This document shows, piece by piece, positions 45,364-56,884 of a stretch of 64,000 nt of DNA. The notes under the pieces were generated by a model that made no database searches, had not been told where the DNA came from, and saw nothing but the letters and a program-made list of their open reading frames with translations. Within the stretch, counting starts at the first letter, position 1. Each line of letters opens with the position of its first letter. The DNA is from Flaveria trinervia (taxonomy: Eukaryota > Streptophyta > Magnoliopsida > Asterales > Asteraceae): contig CM046442.1 in assembly GCA_025506515.1 (NCBI GenBank), positions 15,421,187 to 15,485,186 of the forward strand, in the 5' to 3' direction. The position numbers and the translations under genes are program-made.

Positions 45364-47790
45364 ATATTTTACAAAACTTTATTGCATATGTACATGTATT
45401 TATATAATTTTATTTTTATCTTTGTTAAATAGTTTAAAGCAAAAAAATACATATTATATTATTATGTGAACATATATGACTAATCTATCATATGTTTAAG
45501 GTTTAGTTTTCGGTCAATAGGTGTCTTAATTTACTATCTTTTACTCAAGAATTCTTAGAGTTCAACTTAGAAATTTTTGTTTCTGAACTACAGAGATAAG
45601 AGTGTCAATAATCGGTGTTCTTTAAAACACATGTGACAAGCATAAGGTCATCATGGATGAGAGAGACTACAGACCATTTAGAAAGAGAGTGAAGGTAATT
45701 TGTGGCTATAACAACCAAAGACGTGAGGAAGGGGGGATAATGAGATAAGAGAGAAGTCGGTGGTAGAGCTAGGGGTCCAAGGGAAGGGGGTGATTATATG
45801 TTTCTGATGCCAAAATTCATACAGTTTGATGACTTATACACCGCTAGAAAATAGATCTTTAATGATGCTCTGTGTGTGTCATTAAAGGATACAGATGGTA
45901 CGTCAAAGCTTGTAAGAAAGCATCTGTCACAAAAAAAATAACACATATTTGTGTATCATTTATTTATGACACTCATTAAAGACACAATATTTTTGTATGT
46001 CATAAAATCAACGTGTGATAATTCGTGGGTAATTAAATCTACGTTTGCTAATACTGGTAGACCGTAAATGTTTTAAAAAATCTTTATCTACTACACTTAA
46101 ACTTTGAGGTGTGTACGACGCTCATTGTCATCCATCCTCGTAGCACCGGTGTGTGGAAGGCGTTATCTTTCACTGCCTCCACATCAGTGTCTGGTAACCC
46201 CCCTCCCGCGTGCCGTGGATGTTCCTTCTTTAATCTATGTCACGTTGCGTGGAACCCTGAAACTTGTCCCTCTTCTTCCTCTCTATCTATCACCCTTGTG
46301 GCATCATCATCTATAAGCATCTTAACGGCAAAATGATGTTCATACCGATCTGTCTTAAGAGAGATCACCGATCTCTCAGATTGATATAGAGATTAACACT
46401 TTCTTTTATTGTAATTTATAGTGGTTATATAATTTCTCCAACAAACAATATCTTTTAATAAAACATCCTATCGTGTCTAATATGGTTTTAAATTCAAATC
46501 TTTAATATTGGTTTTCTTTCCAAAGACTCTGAATAATAGTTTATAGTTTACAGGTTCAGAAAAAAGGTTACATACTTTTGGAGAGGTACTCTAAGCAGAA
46601 AATCAAAAAGTTCTGAAAAGTCAACACTCAAAAGTTTTTCCGAACATTTCCAATAATACAAAATACAAACCTATTAATAATTTATAAACCGTTTATATTA
46701 AATGCATCTAATTTGTTTAGAAGTACCAAAATAGTTTGATGAAAGCGGGTGTATATAGAAAACACTATCAAGTTAAATAAAAATGATTATTTTACCGTAC
46801 TGAGATGTGTATACAAGAATAAATTAAAATATAAAAATCAGCGATGATTCTTTATAAATTAATCAAAATAATTTCGATTAAAAATCATTAAATGTACATG
46901 GTCAATCAAAGTTTTGAAGACGCTACAATGCACGCGTCAAGCAACTGAACTGAAATGGATTCATCGTCGGTCGTTACCAATCGTCATCAAAGTTGTAAGC
47001 ACCTTTTTTCCTCAGTCCCTATCCATATAGGATATTTTATTCTTTTAATTTAGTGGTTTACTAAATACGTAATTTTTAGAAAATCAGAATATAAATAAAA
47101 ATTTATCATAATTATACATATTTGGTGGTGGAGTTGGCCGTCAGTAGGGTATGGATTACACTAATCTTATACACCTTGTTCCATTTTTGTTTTTTTAAGT
47201 CCAATAAATAAAATATGTGTTTCTCGTTAGTTTACATAAATGGATATTAGAATACATAAGAATACACCATTTATTATCTTGTATGTTATAATTGCACTAC
47301 ATTAGCTAGAGTGCTAGAAATTAGAAACTAAATCGAAATCCAAACAAAATTACACCAAAAGTTGAAAGTGGTTTGCGGTTGTTGAGTGGAGTAAAGAAAA
47401 TGATGTCCGGCCTGTTAAGTTGGCCACCAACCGCTAATGTTGGCAATACGAATTACGGGTATTAGGTAATGACTGATGTCCAGTTAACCATTCAGTTCTA
47501 ATAATTCAACAGTTGTCAAACCTTGTTTAACTATCGATTTACTAGTTTAGGTACAAAATTCAATTTTTTCAATTTTCATTTTCCCAAATAATAATAAACA
47601 CTTCCTTTTTCTCAGGTTTAATAAAATAAAATCTCAAAGTGATTCATGCTCAAGTATACTTACTTCAATGTGTATATTATTTGTGACATTATTTTGATTT
47701 TAAATTCGTTCCCACAGTTCCAACTAGTGAAACTTTGAGTAATCCATATGACTTAAATTTGTGTCAGCAAACTTGTTGCGAGTTATTTAA
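45364..47790. other. spacer with a CACTA-like terminus relic
   Basis: Mostly featureless AT-rich sequence. At 45839-46030 there is CACCGCTAGAAAA (compare the CACTACTAGAAAA end of CACTA elements). Facing TAATGA.../...GTCATTAAA repeats follow, as in CACTA subterminal regions. No matching right end or transposase was found. Confidence 0.35.
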
Positions 47791-47794
47791 TGAA

Positions 47795-47802
47795 TATAAA
47801 TA
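47795..47802 (+). promoter_or_regulatory. TATA box of the LOR gene
   Basis: TATAAATA lies 136-143 bases upstream of the LOR start codon, a plausible distance that implies a 5' UTR of about 100 bases containing a CT/CA microsatellite. Confidence 0.6.
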
Positions 47803-47866
47803 AAGAAAAATTGTTTGGGGGACTATAAGACCCCCGTCCTCTTCTTCTACCCACCTACAATCTAAC

Positions 47867-47917
47867 CTCTCTCTCTCTCTCTCTCTCTCTCTCAAACACA
47901 CACACACACACACACAG
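47867..47917 (+). repeat. (CT)n(CA)n microsatellite in the LOR 5' UTR
   Basis: An uninterrupted CT run (47867-47893) passes into a CA run (about 47897-47916), ending 20 bases before the start codon. CT-rich leaders are common in plant genes and vary in length. Confidence 0.95.
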
Positions 47918-47937
47918 AGACAATTAGACAAAGAGTT

Positions 47938-48642
47938 ATGGCAAAGGTGTACCCTAATGCCGTCGTTCGCCGGACTCCGCCACCGTCCTCCGCCACCACC
48001 ACCGCCGACAGTCCCTGTGTCCTCACCGTCTGGAAGAAGTCTCTGCTCTTCAACTGCTACGGCTTCACCGTCTACGATTCCACCGGCAACCTCGTCTTCA
48101 GAGTCGACAACTACACCGCCGGAGCCAAGGCGGAGATCGTCCTCATGGACGCCTCCGGCCGCTCACTCCTCACCATCCGCCGCAAGGTATCATCATAATC
48201 TCTCCTCACTCGATTATGCACAAATCTCTCTGATTAACAATCACCTGTTCATGATCGAATCACACGATTTGTTAAATGTTGATTGTAACAGAGGTTAAGC
48301 TTGTTGGACAATTGGACCGTGTACGACGGAGATACGACGGTGAATCCGCTGTTCACGGTGACGAAAAACGTCAATCTGTTGAACACGAAGTCTCTGGCGC
48401 ACGTTAACACCACAGGATCCAAAACGAAGAAGGTGATCTACGAGATCGAAGGATCGTACACGCAGCGGTGCTGCTTCGTCTACGACGACAACCGGCGGTG
48501 TGTGGCGGAGATCAAGCGGAAGGAAGCCGTCGGAGGTGCGACGTTCGGCGGTGATGTTTTCCGGTTGTCCGTACAACCGGAGCAGATTGATCCGACGGTT
48601 GCAATGGCGCTCGTCGTCGTTCTCGATCAGATGTTTCTCTAG
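47938..48642 (+). CDS. LURP-one-related (LOR) protein, two exons, apparently intact
   Basis: Exon 1 is 47938-48186 (83 codons). The intron, 48187-48291, has GT...AG ends and lies in phase 0. Exon 2 is 48292-48642, ending in TAG, for a total of 199 aa. The protein opens MAKVYPNAVVRRTPPP and carries LTVWKKSLLFNCYGFTVYD, LVFRVDNY, IVLMDASGRSLLTIRRK, then WTVYDGD, YEIEGSYTQRCCFVYDD, AEIKRKE, FGGDVFRLSV and AMALVVVLDQMF. These span the full LOR domain (a Tubby-C-like beta barrel; Pfam LOR family). Length and motif order fit Arabidopsis LOR8-type proteins from memory. The family is named after LURP1, a defence-induced gene; the biochemical role of most members is unknown. No signal peptide or membrane segment is seen. 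GC content is far above the flanks, as expected for a real gene. This is the only intact protein gene in the window. Confidence 0.95.
48187..48291 (+). other. LOR intron, 105 bp
   Basis: It starts GTATCATCA after the AAG codon and ends TGTAACAG before AGGTTAAGC. It is T/A-rich with the reading frame continuous across the junction. Confidence 0.9.
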
Positions 48643-50470
48643 AAGATTTACATCAAACTCGTTACAGAATAATAATCGAATGAATACATGATCTGATTGC
48701 AATCGATCGGATCGTCTAACAAGTTTTTGATGCTTCAATCGTTATGATCATGCCTTAGTTGGTTGGTGTGATTGAATTGATAGTGTTTGAAGCATGGTGT
48801 TTGTTGGAATTAGGGCTTGGTTTTTTCGTTTTATATAAAAGATCAAGCTCGAGTAGGTGTATTTGTGTATCCTTGTATCACTTCACTGTCTTTATAGTGT
48901 GAAGTTTGATGTTGTAAATATCATTTCGTTTACTTTTTATCGATTGGTGTTATGAGAACTTATTGGCACACTTTGGCATGATGTGAAATGGGATTTCAGT
49001 TTGTAGGGGGGGCGTTTATGTTAGAGATCTAGTTTACTATGGTTTTAGAGAGTGATAAATCAAACATATTGTTTAGTTAATTGGTTAGATTAAGAAATGG
49101 GTGTTTGATTTCGGTTGACCCGACTGACTGATCGAGTCGGTCAGTCTGTTTAATGTGCGTAAAACTCGAGCTACCAAGTCAAAACTCTTATCCGAGCCTA
49201 AAATTTCCAAATGCTAACCCAGCCACTCGCCTGCGCCTACCCCCCACCGTGCCCCCCTCTCATCCACCCCACGACGACACGAGAGGTTGCAGCCGGTGAT
49301 TTTAGGGTTAGATTTGGCGACGGTGACAGTAAGAGGTCGTGGTGGTGGTGGTGGTGGTGGAATGGTGGTGCAGTGGTGGTGATTGGTGGTGGTGGAGTGG
49401 TGGTTTTGTGGTGGTGATTGCTGGTGGTGGAGTGTTGTGGATGAAAAGAAGGAGATATACGGTTTTTTTGTCCGTCAATGAAATATTGTTACGTGATTTG
49501 GTTCTAGTCAATACTGAATCAAACAGCTAAATTTCAATTAGATGCAGACTCTGTCAAATCTTACTGAATCAGTATAATTAAATAGCCTTTAAAATAGCCC
49601 TTAACACTCTTTGAAGGGTTTTATTAGTTTGATGATTTGCTTTGATGGTTTAAACTTCTCCTCTCAGAGCATTCATAGTTTTTTTTATCGTTCACATCAT
49701 TATAATCATATTAAATATTACTATTTTTTTAATTAAGTAATATTTTTTTCATACATTATCATTACTTTTCTCTCTCATCCAGACGAAACCACTTTAAATA
49801 TATTAAATAATGGTGGTTGTATCGTGTTTTTCTAAATATAAAAAAACATGGTACAATTTTTATAAATTTGATACATTTTTCATTCACAATCATCTTATAT
49901 AACATAGGACACTTACTTACATAAAAGTGAACAAATGCTCTTATTTACTTTATATTTTAGTTTGTAAAAAATTAAAATAATAAATATTATTTATGAATAT
50001 AAGACTTAAATATTTTAAAAGTATAATCTATGAATTATATTAAACAAATTTTTTTGGTGCCACGTATCTTTATATTAGAGCATATAGATTTTTGTTTTCC
50101 CACCTAAACATTTTCCGTCTATTTTAATTTACATTTTAAACACCTAAATTGACAAATTACCATTTTACGTATTTTCATATTTAGAGCATCTAGATTCTCG
50201 ATTCGCTAACTGTGACCCTCTAAAATCAAATATTAATTTTTAACATATAAGATCTTTATTTGTTGTATTTTTGATAATTTAACTTGTATATTATATGGGA
50301 ATCTAACTTAGTTAATAATAAATAAATAAATAAGATTGAACATTAAGTTCAAGTTTCAAAGCGTAAGCCAGATTATTTAGCCGTTCAATCAAACCATACT
50401 TGTTTTTCATTGGTTATGGATTGGACCGAATGGTCATTTTCAATGGTTTATGAACTAACTTTTTTCGATT
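48643..50470. other. LOR 3' flank and intergenic sequence
   Basis: The first 300-400 bases probably include the 3' UTR (AATAAT near 48668). A TGG/GGT-rich stretch at 49337-49438 is low complexity. Beyond 49.5 kb the sequence is AT-rich with nothing recognisable. Confidence 0.6.
49337..49438 (+). repeat. GGT/TGG low-complexity tract
   Basis: Dense imperfect GGTGGT repeats on the plus strand. The open frames on both strands across it are compositional artefacts. Confidence 0.85.
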
Positions 50471-50474
50471 GACA

Positions 50475-50790
50475 ATAGAAGTAACCAACAATCTTACATT
50501 ATATGAGATTGAATTTGTAACCAATAGTTACTCGTAACCTTAATGCCAATTAAATCAAGAACTTGAGGTAGTGTTTCTCAAAGAGCAAAATCACGTGATG
50601 TAATACGATTGTGATATTCAGGCACGCCAACATTTTTAGAAAAAAAATAATTGGTGAAAGCAACAAAACAACGGTCATGCAGAAATATCTCGAAGCGATT
50701 ATAATATAGATATATTAATCTTTGTTTAAAGAGCCTGGAGACATATGAAAATTGATTATAGGTTTGACAATTTGACATGATAGTAATTAA
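50475..50790 (-). repeat. unidentified dispersed segment, copy 1
   Basis: It shares blocks with 51420-51650 and 53040-53410, notably CACGTGATGTAAT (CATGATGTA in copy 3), a GTGAAAGCAACAAAACAA core (about 50655-50672) and a TTGTTTAAAG...GGAGACAT end. The minus strand holds a 66-codon frame with DRCFVAFTNYFF. A Helitron-like TCTATATTAAAAGC follows at 50800. Family not recognised; possibly a decayed exon of a tandemly duplicated gene. Confidence 0.5.
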
Positions 50791-51419
50791 ATAAATTAAT
50801 ATCTATATTAAAAGCTAATAAAAAGTTTTAGTTGAGTTATGGCTCGGTAGAAAACAGTTGTGATTGGTTAGCAAGAGGGTTAAAATTGTTATTTATGTCA
50901 AAGTGTATGGCTAGTAGTTATAACAATTCGGGATTAGGTAACCGATTCAAAAACCAGTTTGAAACTAAACCGGTACGTTAGTTTGAAAGTGGTTTTAGAC
51001 CCTATCCGTAGAAACTGTTTAAACCTATCCGATCCGAATAAAAACCGTTTTTAAACCGTTTTTTTTTTTCTTTTATAAACTGGTTTCTAAGTTGAACCTA
51101 TTTGGGTGATCTGGTTTTGACTTTATTTGCTCAATCGGAACAGGTTTCAAAAACATCCGGCTTGACCAAAAATGTGATATTGTGCGCCTTTATAATTGCT
51201 ATTCTCATAAGAAAATCACCAAGCCAGTGTTGTTACATTTTTGTGCTCTTGTTAGCAATGAGATATGTGACACCTTGGTCGCATAAGCCGCATAGTAATT
51301 ATTACTCGGTTTATCATTGTTAAAACATACATGAAATGAAATGTTATCCCAATAGTATTTGTGTATTTACTTCATGACTAAATCACATCTAGAAACCTTC
51401 ATATAGTGATATAGTTTAA

Positions 51420-51650
51420 CTGATGAAATTAAAATCAAGAGTTTGAGGTAGATGGTTTTCAAAAGCAAACATTACGTGATGTAATTTGATTTTGATATTC
51501 AAGCTCACATGATTTTGAAAAAAATGGTGAAAGCAACAAAACAATGGTCATAGTTTTGGTATCTAGAAGTATTCATAATCTAGAGGTATGATTGATCATT
51601 GTTTAAAAGCTTGGACACTTGATAATATTCTGATTATTGATATTAACATC
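51420..51650 (-). repeat. unidentified dispersed segment, copy 2
   Basis: Shares AAGAGTTTGAGGTAG, TTACGTGATGTAATTTGATT, GGTGAAAGCAACAAAACAA and TTGTTTAAAAGCTTGG with copies 1 and 3. It is also decayed on the minus strand. Confidence 0.5.
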
Positions 51651-52039
51651 GGATTAGACGCCAATTTAAACAATTGTGTTCCGAAATCACTTCTTAGAAA
51701 GACGGTTGTGACACTCAACCTAAAAGTTTACTTGTGATATTACAAAATACAATTTCTATAAAACAATTAACTTACACCAACAATATTAAATTTCTGATCA
51801 TGAATCTACATATAAATACTATTATGAGACTTAAACTCCAAGCCTATTAAGAAGAGACACCATTTAAAATACTAAACGAAAAGTCCCTTGGTGTTTTTCA
51901 AAGCACATGGTTGGTAAAGTATTTATTTAGATTGTTGTATCATCAAGAAACTTCAAAATAGTGAGGAATTCAATCATTTTATAGTATTCTCATGCTCCCT
52001 CACCATCTCCACGTAGTCACCACTACCACCACAGCTTTA

Positions 52040-52280
52040 CCATAAGTTTTTTGATGCTCCATATATCCCAGCTGTTATGATCTTGTGTTATTGTAAATAT
52101 TATTCGGTTTACTTTTTATACTTTGTTTGTACGATCAATTTTGTAGCTCCTCTTGTCTAACATACAAATAGGGGGAGATGGTTTTAACAAAATTTTTGAG
52201 AAGAACCATTAAATTAACTATGAATTAAGAAATCAAAAGACTTGAGGTGGGTGGGTCGATTGGCTAGGTCGACAACTTGT
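52040..52280 (+). pseudogene. relic of a duplicated LOR 3' UTR
   Basis: AAGTTTTTTGATGCTCC, GTTATGATC, TTGTAAATAT and TCGGTTTACTTTTTAT occur here in the same order as in the LOR 3' flank (AAGTTTTTGATGCTTC at 48721, GTTATGATCATG at 48741, TTGTAAATATCATTTCGTTTACTTTTTAT at 48914). About 130 bases are missing between the first two groups and the rest. No LOR coding exon was found beside it. It looks like the tail of a lost tandem duplicate. Confidence 0.55.
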
Positions 52281-52379
52281 AATGGATTGACAATTTGATT
52301 TTAGCAATCTAATAGTTAGTTTATGTTAATATTTTAAAAATATAAATAACTCATAAATTTTACACATATACGTAATATA

Positions 52380-52898
52380 TCTTTCTACTATAATAAAATA
52401 GTAATTTGGGATGACATGTGACAATATCATAATTCTTCTCATCAAAAATTTCCCGACTATCTCTTCTATTAAATAATTAAGTTAATTACTTATAATATTA
52501 TTTAACATTTTTAATGTTATTTCTAAATTAATAATTTTTATAAATAATATTTTTTTAAACATCACTTTTTTTTAAAAAAATACGATATGTTTAAAATTAG
52601 TGTGTTTCAAAAAGTAAATTATTTAAAAACAAAATAATTAAATTTAGGAGTTATGATAAGGAAATTTTAGAAAATGATATTTTTATATGTTTGTTTTAAA
52701 ACAAGATGTTTATTTCATTTGAAAATAAATTAAAAATAAAATTTAAGAAAGTTGATACAACTATTTTATTACTTATCGCATACTCGTACGTAATTCAGTC
52801 ATATCATATATTGAAATATAGTTTTATATTTCATAAATTTTGTTATATTAGTATTTTATTTATTTAACACGTGTAATACATGTGTTTACTAAAGCTAG
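52380..52898 (+). mobile_element. short non-autonomous Helitron
   Basis: The 5' end TCTTTCTACTATAATAAAAT resembles plant Helitron starts. The 3' end has a hairpin ACACGTGT-AAT-ACATGTGT (52867-52885), then TTACTAAAG and CTAG. It is preceded by A (52379) and followed by T (52899), the Helitron AT target with no duplication. At 519 bp with no coding sequence, it could only have moved using proteins from elsewhere. Confidence 0.75.
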
Positions 52899-53039
52899 TA
52901 TTCTATAATTGCAATCAATAATAAATAAAGAAGTTTTATACTTCTTTGAATTTTTAAGCAAACTGAATGGATTTCTTCGGTCTTTGATTTGAACAGTTTG
53001 AACGGTATAAAAGAATAATAGAAGACAAGATTAATCTAG

Positions 53040-53410
53040 AGCCAATTGATAATAGAAGTAACCTCAAATTTATACATATATATTCTCTTTCTTGTTTAAC
53101 CGATGTGAGATTTAGTTTGCAATCAAGTTGTCTCTCGCAAGTCGTTGGTAATTATAATGCCAACTTGGATTATCGTCTTTCAAACCAAAAATTCGGGGTT
53201 AGTGTGTATACAACCGCAAACATTGCATGATGTATATCAATACTATATCCAAGCACCATCAATGTATTAAAAACAAAAGTTGAAAGCAACAAGGCAACAT
53301 TCATGCATATGATATAGGTTTTTGTTACCTTCGAGGGTTTATAATCTAGAGTATGATCAGTCCTTGTCTAAAAGCTTGGGGACATGCTAGTATAACATGT
53401 GCTGCTGTTG
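53040..53410 (-). repeat. unidentified dispersed segment, copy 3
   Basis: Shares AATAGAAGTAACC, GTTGAAAGCAACAAGGCAAC, CATGCA and TTGTCTAAAAGCTTGGGGACAT with the other copies. On the minus strand a TTTTCAACAG splice-acceptor-like sequence precedes it (about 53408-53420). A TCGATATTGAAAGCTAA block follows at 53461, paralleling copy 1. Confidence 0.5.
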
Positions 53411-53411
53411 A

Positions 53412-56000
53412 AAACAAAAGATAATTAAAGGCTTAACCCGTTTATATTTAGATGTACTAATTCGATATTGAAAGCTAAACAAAGTTTTAATGGTGTAATG
53501 ACTTCAGGAATAGTTAAATTATAGCTACTTTCATAATTCTCATACACCCAAGCAGTAATTATAGTCGTGTTATATTATTTGGGCACAGGGCAATATCAAC
53601 ACAATTTCACAGCAATGACATAATCACAACGTTAGGGTAAGAGACAACTTTTACTAGCGTATTATCATTGCACTGGTGGCGAAATAAGTGGGTCCTGTCG
53701 ACAGGGTAATGAGTCAGAACAGGTCTTATAAGAAGGTCATTTTGGTTCGGATCGGAACGAATATTTGACAAAAATGAGTGCAGTCTGAAGCAAACCTTTT
53801 TTAGAAAATGGTTAGTTTGGTTATGGTCAAACCAATTATATCAAGAAAACAACAAAGTAAAAGGGAATCAACAAATATTACCCACAATGAAAATTACACT
53901 CCAATTACATGATCCCTATACCATGACAATGGTAGCAGAATCTCCTGACCAACAAAATTCAAAGTAGACCCATTACCAGTAAAAAGGTCTTGTATTGCTT
54001 CAAACTCACCAAAAGGCACCAAAATCAGCATCAAAATGATCATAATAACAGCAACAATAAAGAACTTTATCAACATCCAAATCCAATTATAATCTGCAGC
54101 CCAACAGGAGCATTAGGCCAGTCCAGATATCACCAGAGAACTACACGAAAACCAGTAGCAAGGCCATCAGCATCTGCTCGTTTAGAGCCAAAAGAACGTC
54201 CGAAAATGACTGATTTACAGGTAACAGCCCATTCGTCAGCAGCAATTCTAACACGGTCCCTATCGTACATTTTGAACCTCAACAGATGACAGATCAGAAA
54301 CTGATTCAGAGGGCCGATCAAGAGCCTGTTCAGAAACCCAATCATAGACCAGTTCAACCACCAGAACAACAGGACAGAAAATGCAGCAGATCAAACCAGA
54401 ATTTTCCAATACAGATCGGTCAGAGTAGCAGCAACGTCATAAAAGGAACGGTAACAGTTGTAGAATTTGAAAACGTCCATCTGAAAATACTAGCAACTTG
54501 ATCAAATAACAAGTAAAAACCATAACCAGCGCTTTATGATAACATTATGGCATATTCAAGCAGAGCATGAACAGAGTACCAGCACTAAAGTAACCAACTG
54601 CAGAGCTTTCTGGACATTTAGAGACCTCTAACAAATCAAAGTAAGCCTCAGAATAGACAGCAGCTAAAAAAAATGGGACGAATCATAATTACCCATAAGA
54701 ACAAAACATAACCGAACAACAAAGAAGCATTCCAACGTGTAAGCAAACCAGCAGGAAACTGCAGCCTGAACAATATTATGAATGGCAGCTTCCACATGCT
54801 CAAAAATACCCAAAAGCCAATGAATGAACAACCAAACAGAACAAAAACAGACCTCATAATCAATAGACTAGCATATGCATTGATAGGAACCCGTTTGAAT
54901 TGATGCCACATTTACCCTTAATATGAAAGCAATCGTCGCCCATTCTAACCTACCGTAGTTTTACACCAGCACCTATTCTGACCCGTCCTCAGTATCTACA
55001 TAATCATTGGAGCATTCCAAACTGTTAAAGATGAACTATGACCCACAATGACCCAAAAGGTTATTATAAATACCCATAATGACCATAAATTGGGTTTGGA
55101 TTAGTTTTGGCAGGCATACATCTGATCATAGTGCAGAAAAACATATCCGATATAAAATGTCATACGAATACCACTCAGGCATCTACTTCATGGCTTGCAT
55201 ATCATTCAGAGGCTTCCAACTAGTGAAGGAACTCAATATGTGGAATTCAAACCTCCCACTGCCCATTACCACAACCACCACCACCATTGTCACCACTCAC
55301 CACTCTTACAACTTCAACAACCATCCAACATCAGCCCATAGCCGCCCCTACCACTGTCATCGCTGATGGCATCCCACCCACAATGCTGCCTCCACATTCC
55401 AATTCTTTTAGCAAACCACATACTTTGGCATTTCCTTCAAAAGGAATGTTATTCATAACAATACTTGCAACCCATGCCATCTAAGATTAAACAGTTAGTA
55501 GCTTAAAGTTGTAGGTAGTAAACATACATGTACTGGTAGCATAGTATCAGCATAAAAGATAGATTTTAAAATGGAGTTAAGCCTTGTTTGCAGATGTGCA
55601 ATGAAAATTTCACATCTTTATGACTTACAGATAAAAAAGTTCTCAAAAGCCCAATTTGAGTTGATAAAAAACTTAGCTACGAAGACCAAAATACACTTAC
55701 GAAACTGAGTTAGAAACTAAATAAGACATCTACCATAACATACAAATTCAACCTTATAGCTCTCGAAGATTGAAGATTTGATGCATATCTGGTCAAAGGC
55801 CCATCGTTAGTTCATCCCTTCGCTGGTTGATCATAAGTGGAGTATAATCAAGGAGAAATCAGATAACGAAAAACAAAAAAACAAAATTAGGGCTTTGTTG
55901 AAGACAGTAAGCAAAGTAATGATGGTTAAACACAACCGGAGCGTAATCAACCATAAATCAAACAACGAAACCTAGGGTTTCGATGGAGACGAAGAAGAAG
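53412..56000. other. interval of unknown content with strand-biased composition
   Basis: From about 53990 to 54560 the plus strand is unusually A/C-rich, so the minus strand is T/G-rich as in transcribed leaders or UTRs. Minus-strand frames at 54369-54130 and 54911-54648 (hydrophobic) have no domain I recognise. An ACC-rich tract lies at 55265-55305. At 55905-55980 the minus strand has AACCCTAG- and AAAGCCCTAATTTT-like elements typical of plant 5' leaders. A decayed gene or transcribed repeat is possible; no gene is claimed. Confidence 0.35.
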
Positions 56001-56003
56001 AAG

Positions 56004-56010
56004 AAAAAAA
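56004..56010 (-). terminator. Pol III T-run terminator after U6
   Basis: Seven A on the plus strand give a T7 run directly at the end of the U6 RNA sequence on the minus strand. Confidence 0.85.
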
Positions 56011-56056
56011 TTTGGACCATTTCTCGATTTGTGCGTGTCATCCTTGCGCAGGGGCC

Positions 56057-56088
<32 letters not shown>

Positions 56089-56108
56089 TCGGATGTCCCC
56101 GAAGGGAC
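56007..56108 (-). ncRNA. U6: U6 spliceosomal snRNA gene, full length
   Basis: On the minus strand the sequence begins GTCCCTTCGGGGACATCCG, contains the catalytic ACAGAGA box (AACGATACAGAGAAGATTAG) and the AGC triad region, and ends GGTCCAAA followed by T residues. By eye it equals the conserved plant U6 of about 102 nt without substitutions. U6 pairs with the 5' splice site and U2 in the spliceosome and is transcribed by RNA polymerase III. Upstream elements are recognisable and a T-run terminator follows, so it is more likely a gene than a retro-pseudogene. The degenerate TATA box is the one reservation. A plus-strand open frame across it has no meaning. Confidence 0.93.
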
Positions 56109-56127
56109 GATCAATGTCACCGATCAC

Positions 56128-56173
56128 CAATATTTGAAGCAGCTGCAACTTCTTCTGATGGTCGATATGGGAC
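56128..56173 (-). promoter_or_regulatory. U6 promoter: USE and weak TATA box
   Basis: On the minus strand GTCCCATATCG (56163-56173) matches the plant snRNA upstream sequence element RTCCCACATCG with one mismatch. AAATATTGG (56128-56136) stands at the TATA position, about 20-28 bases before the start. Spacing between them is about 26 bases, typical of Pol III U-snRNA promoters. Confidence 0.7.
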
Positions 56174-56884
56174 GAAACTATGCTTCACAGTATCTCGTTA
56201 CATTAACTACCTTTTTAAGTATTTAAATGTTTTGTATTTTTTCTTCTTTTACAAGTAGAATGTTTAGGCTTTTTTTAATTTCCTATATTAGTTGTGTTAT
56301 CCAAATTGTCTTACATTAGATTATAACTGCAAATGGTTATAATTAATGCCTCAAATTAGTTATTTATCATTAATGTTAACATGAAGGGCACACGATTATT
56401 ATTAGGATGACATCTTGTGCTTTGCCTTGAGAACAACTACTCGCCGGGATCGTTATACGTATATGTTTGTGTTTCTGCAGTGTTTTCGACGCATAGATAC
56501 GTGACAAGTAAATGTAACATAATTGTTAATGATGTTGCAATAGTATATTAGAAATTTTAAAAAGCATAATGTTGATTTGGGTAAAAACAATGAATTATCA
56601 AATTAGTTTAAAAAATTTTAGTTATATATTAAATAAAAAGAAACATAAACATATAATATTTAATTTTCATTTACACAATTAAAAAGAATAAAAAACAACC
56701 AATGAACAACACAAACTAATTGAAATGGTGTTCATTAAACTTGAATCAAGTCGACGCCAAGAAAAAAAGAGTATTTTACTCGTGCATCCTACCATCATTT
56801 ATGTCTTAGTTTTGAAAAAAATTGCTTAACTAAATAAAAAATAAGTAAAGAAAAAAAAAGATAGCCCTGTTGTTATTATTAGAA

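Noticed and set aside
48295..48738. 147-codon minus-strand open frame
   Set aside because: Antisense of LOR exon 2, whose sense frame is clearly coding.
49211..49530. Overlapping open frames on both strands
   Set aside because: Low-complexity GGT tract; no start context or domain.
51009..51075. AAACCGTTTTTAAACCGTTT motif as a transposon end
   Set aside because: No matching inverted partner or target duplication was found.
56029..56226. 65-codon plus-strand open frame
   Set aside because: It lies across the U6 snRNA gene and its promoter and has no protein signal.
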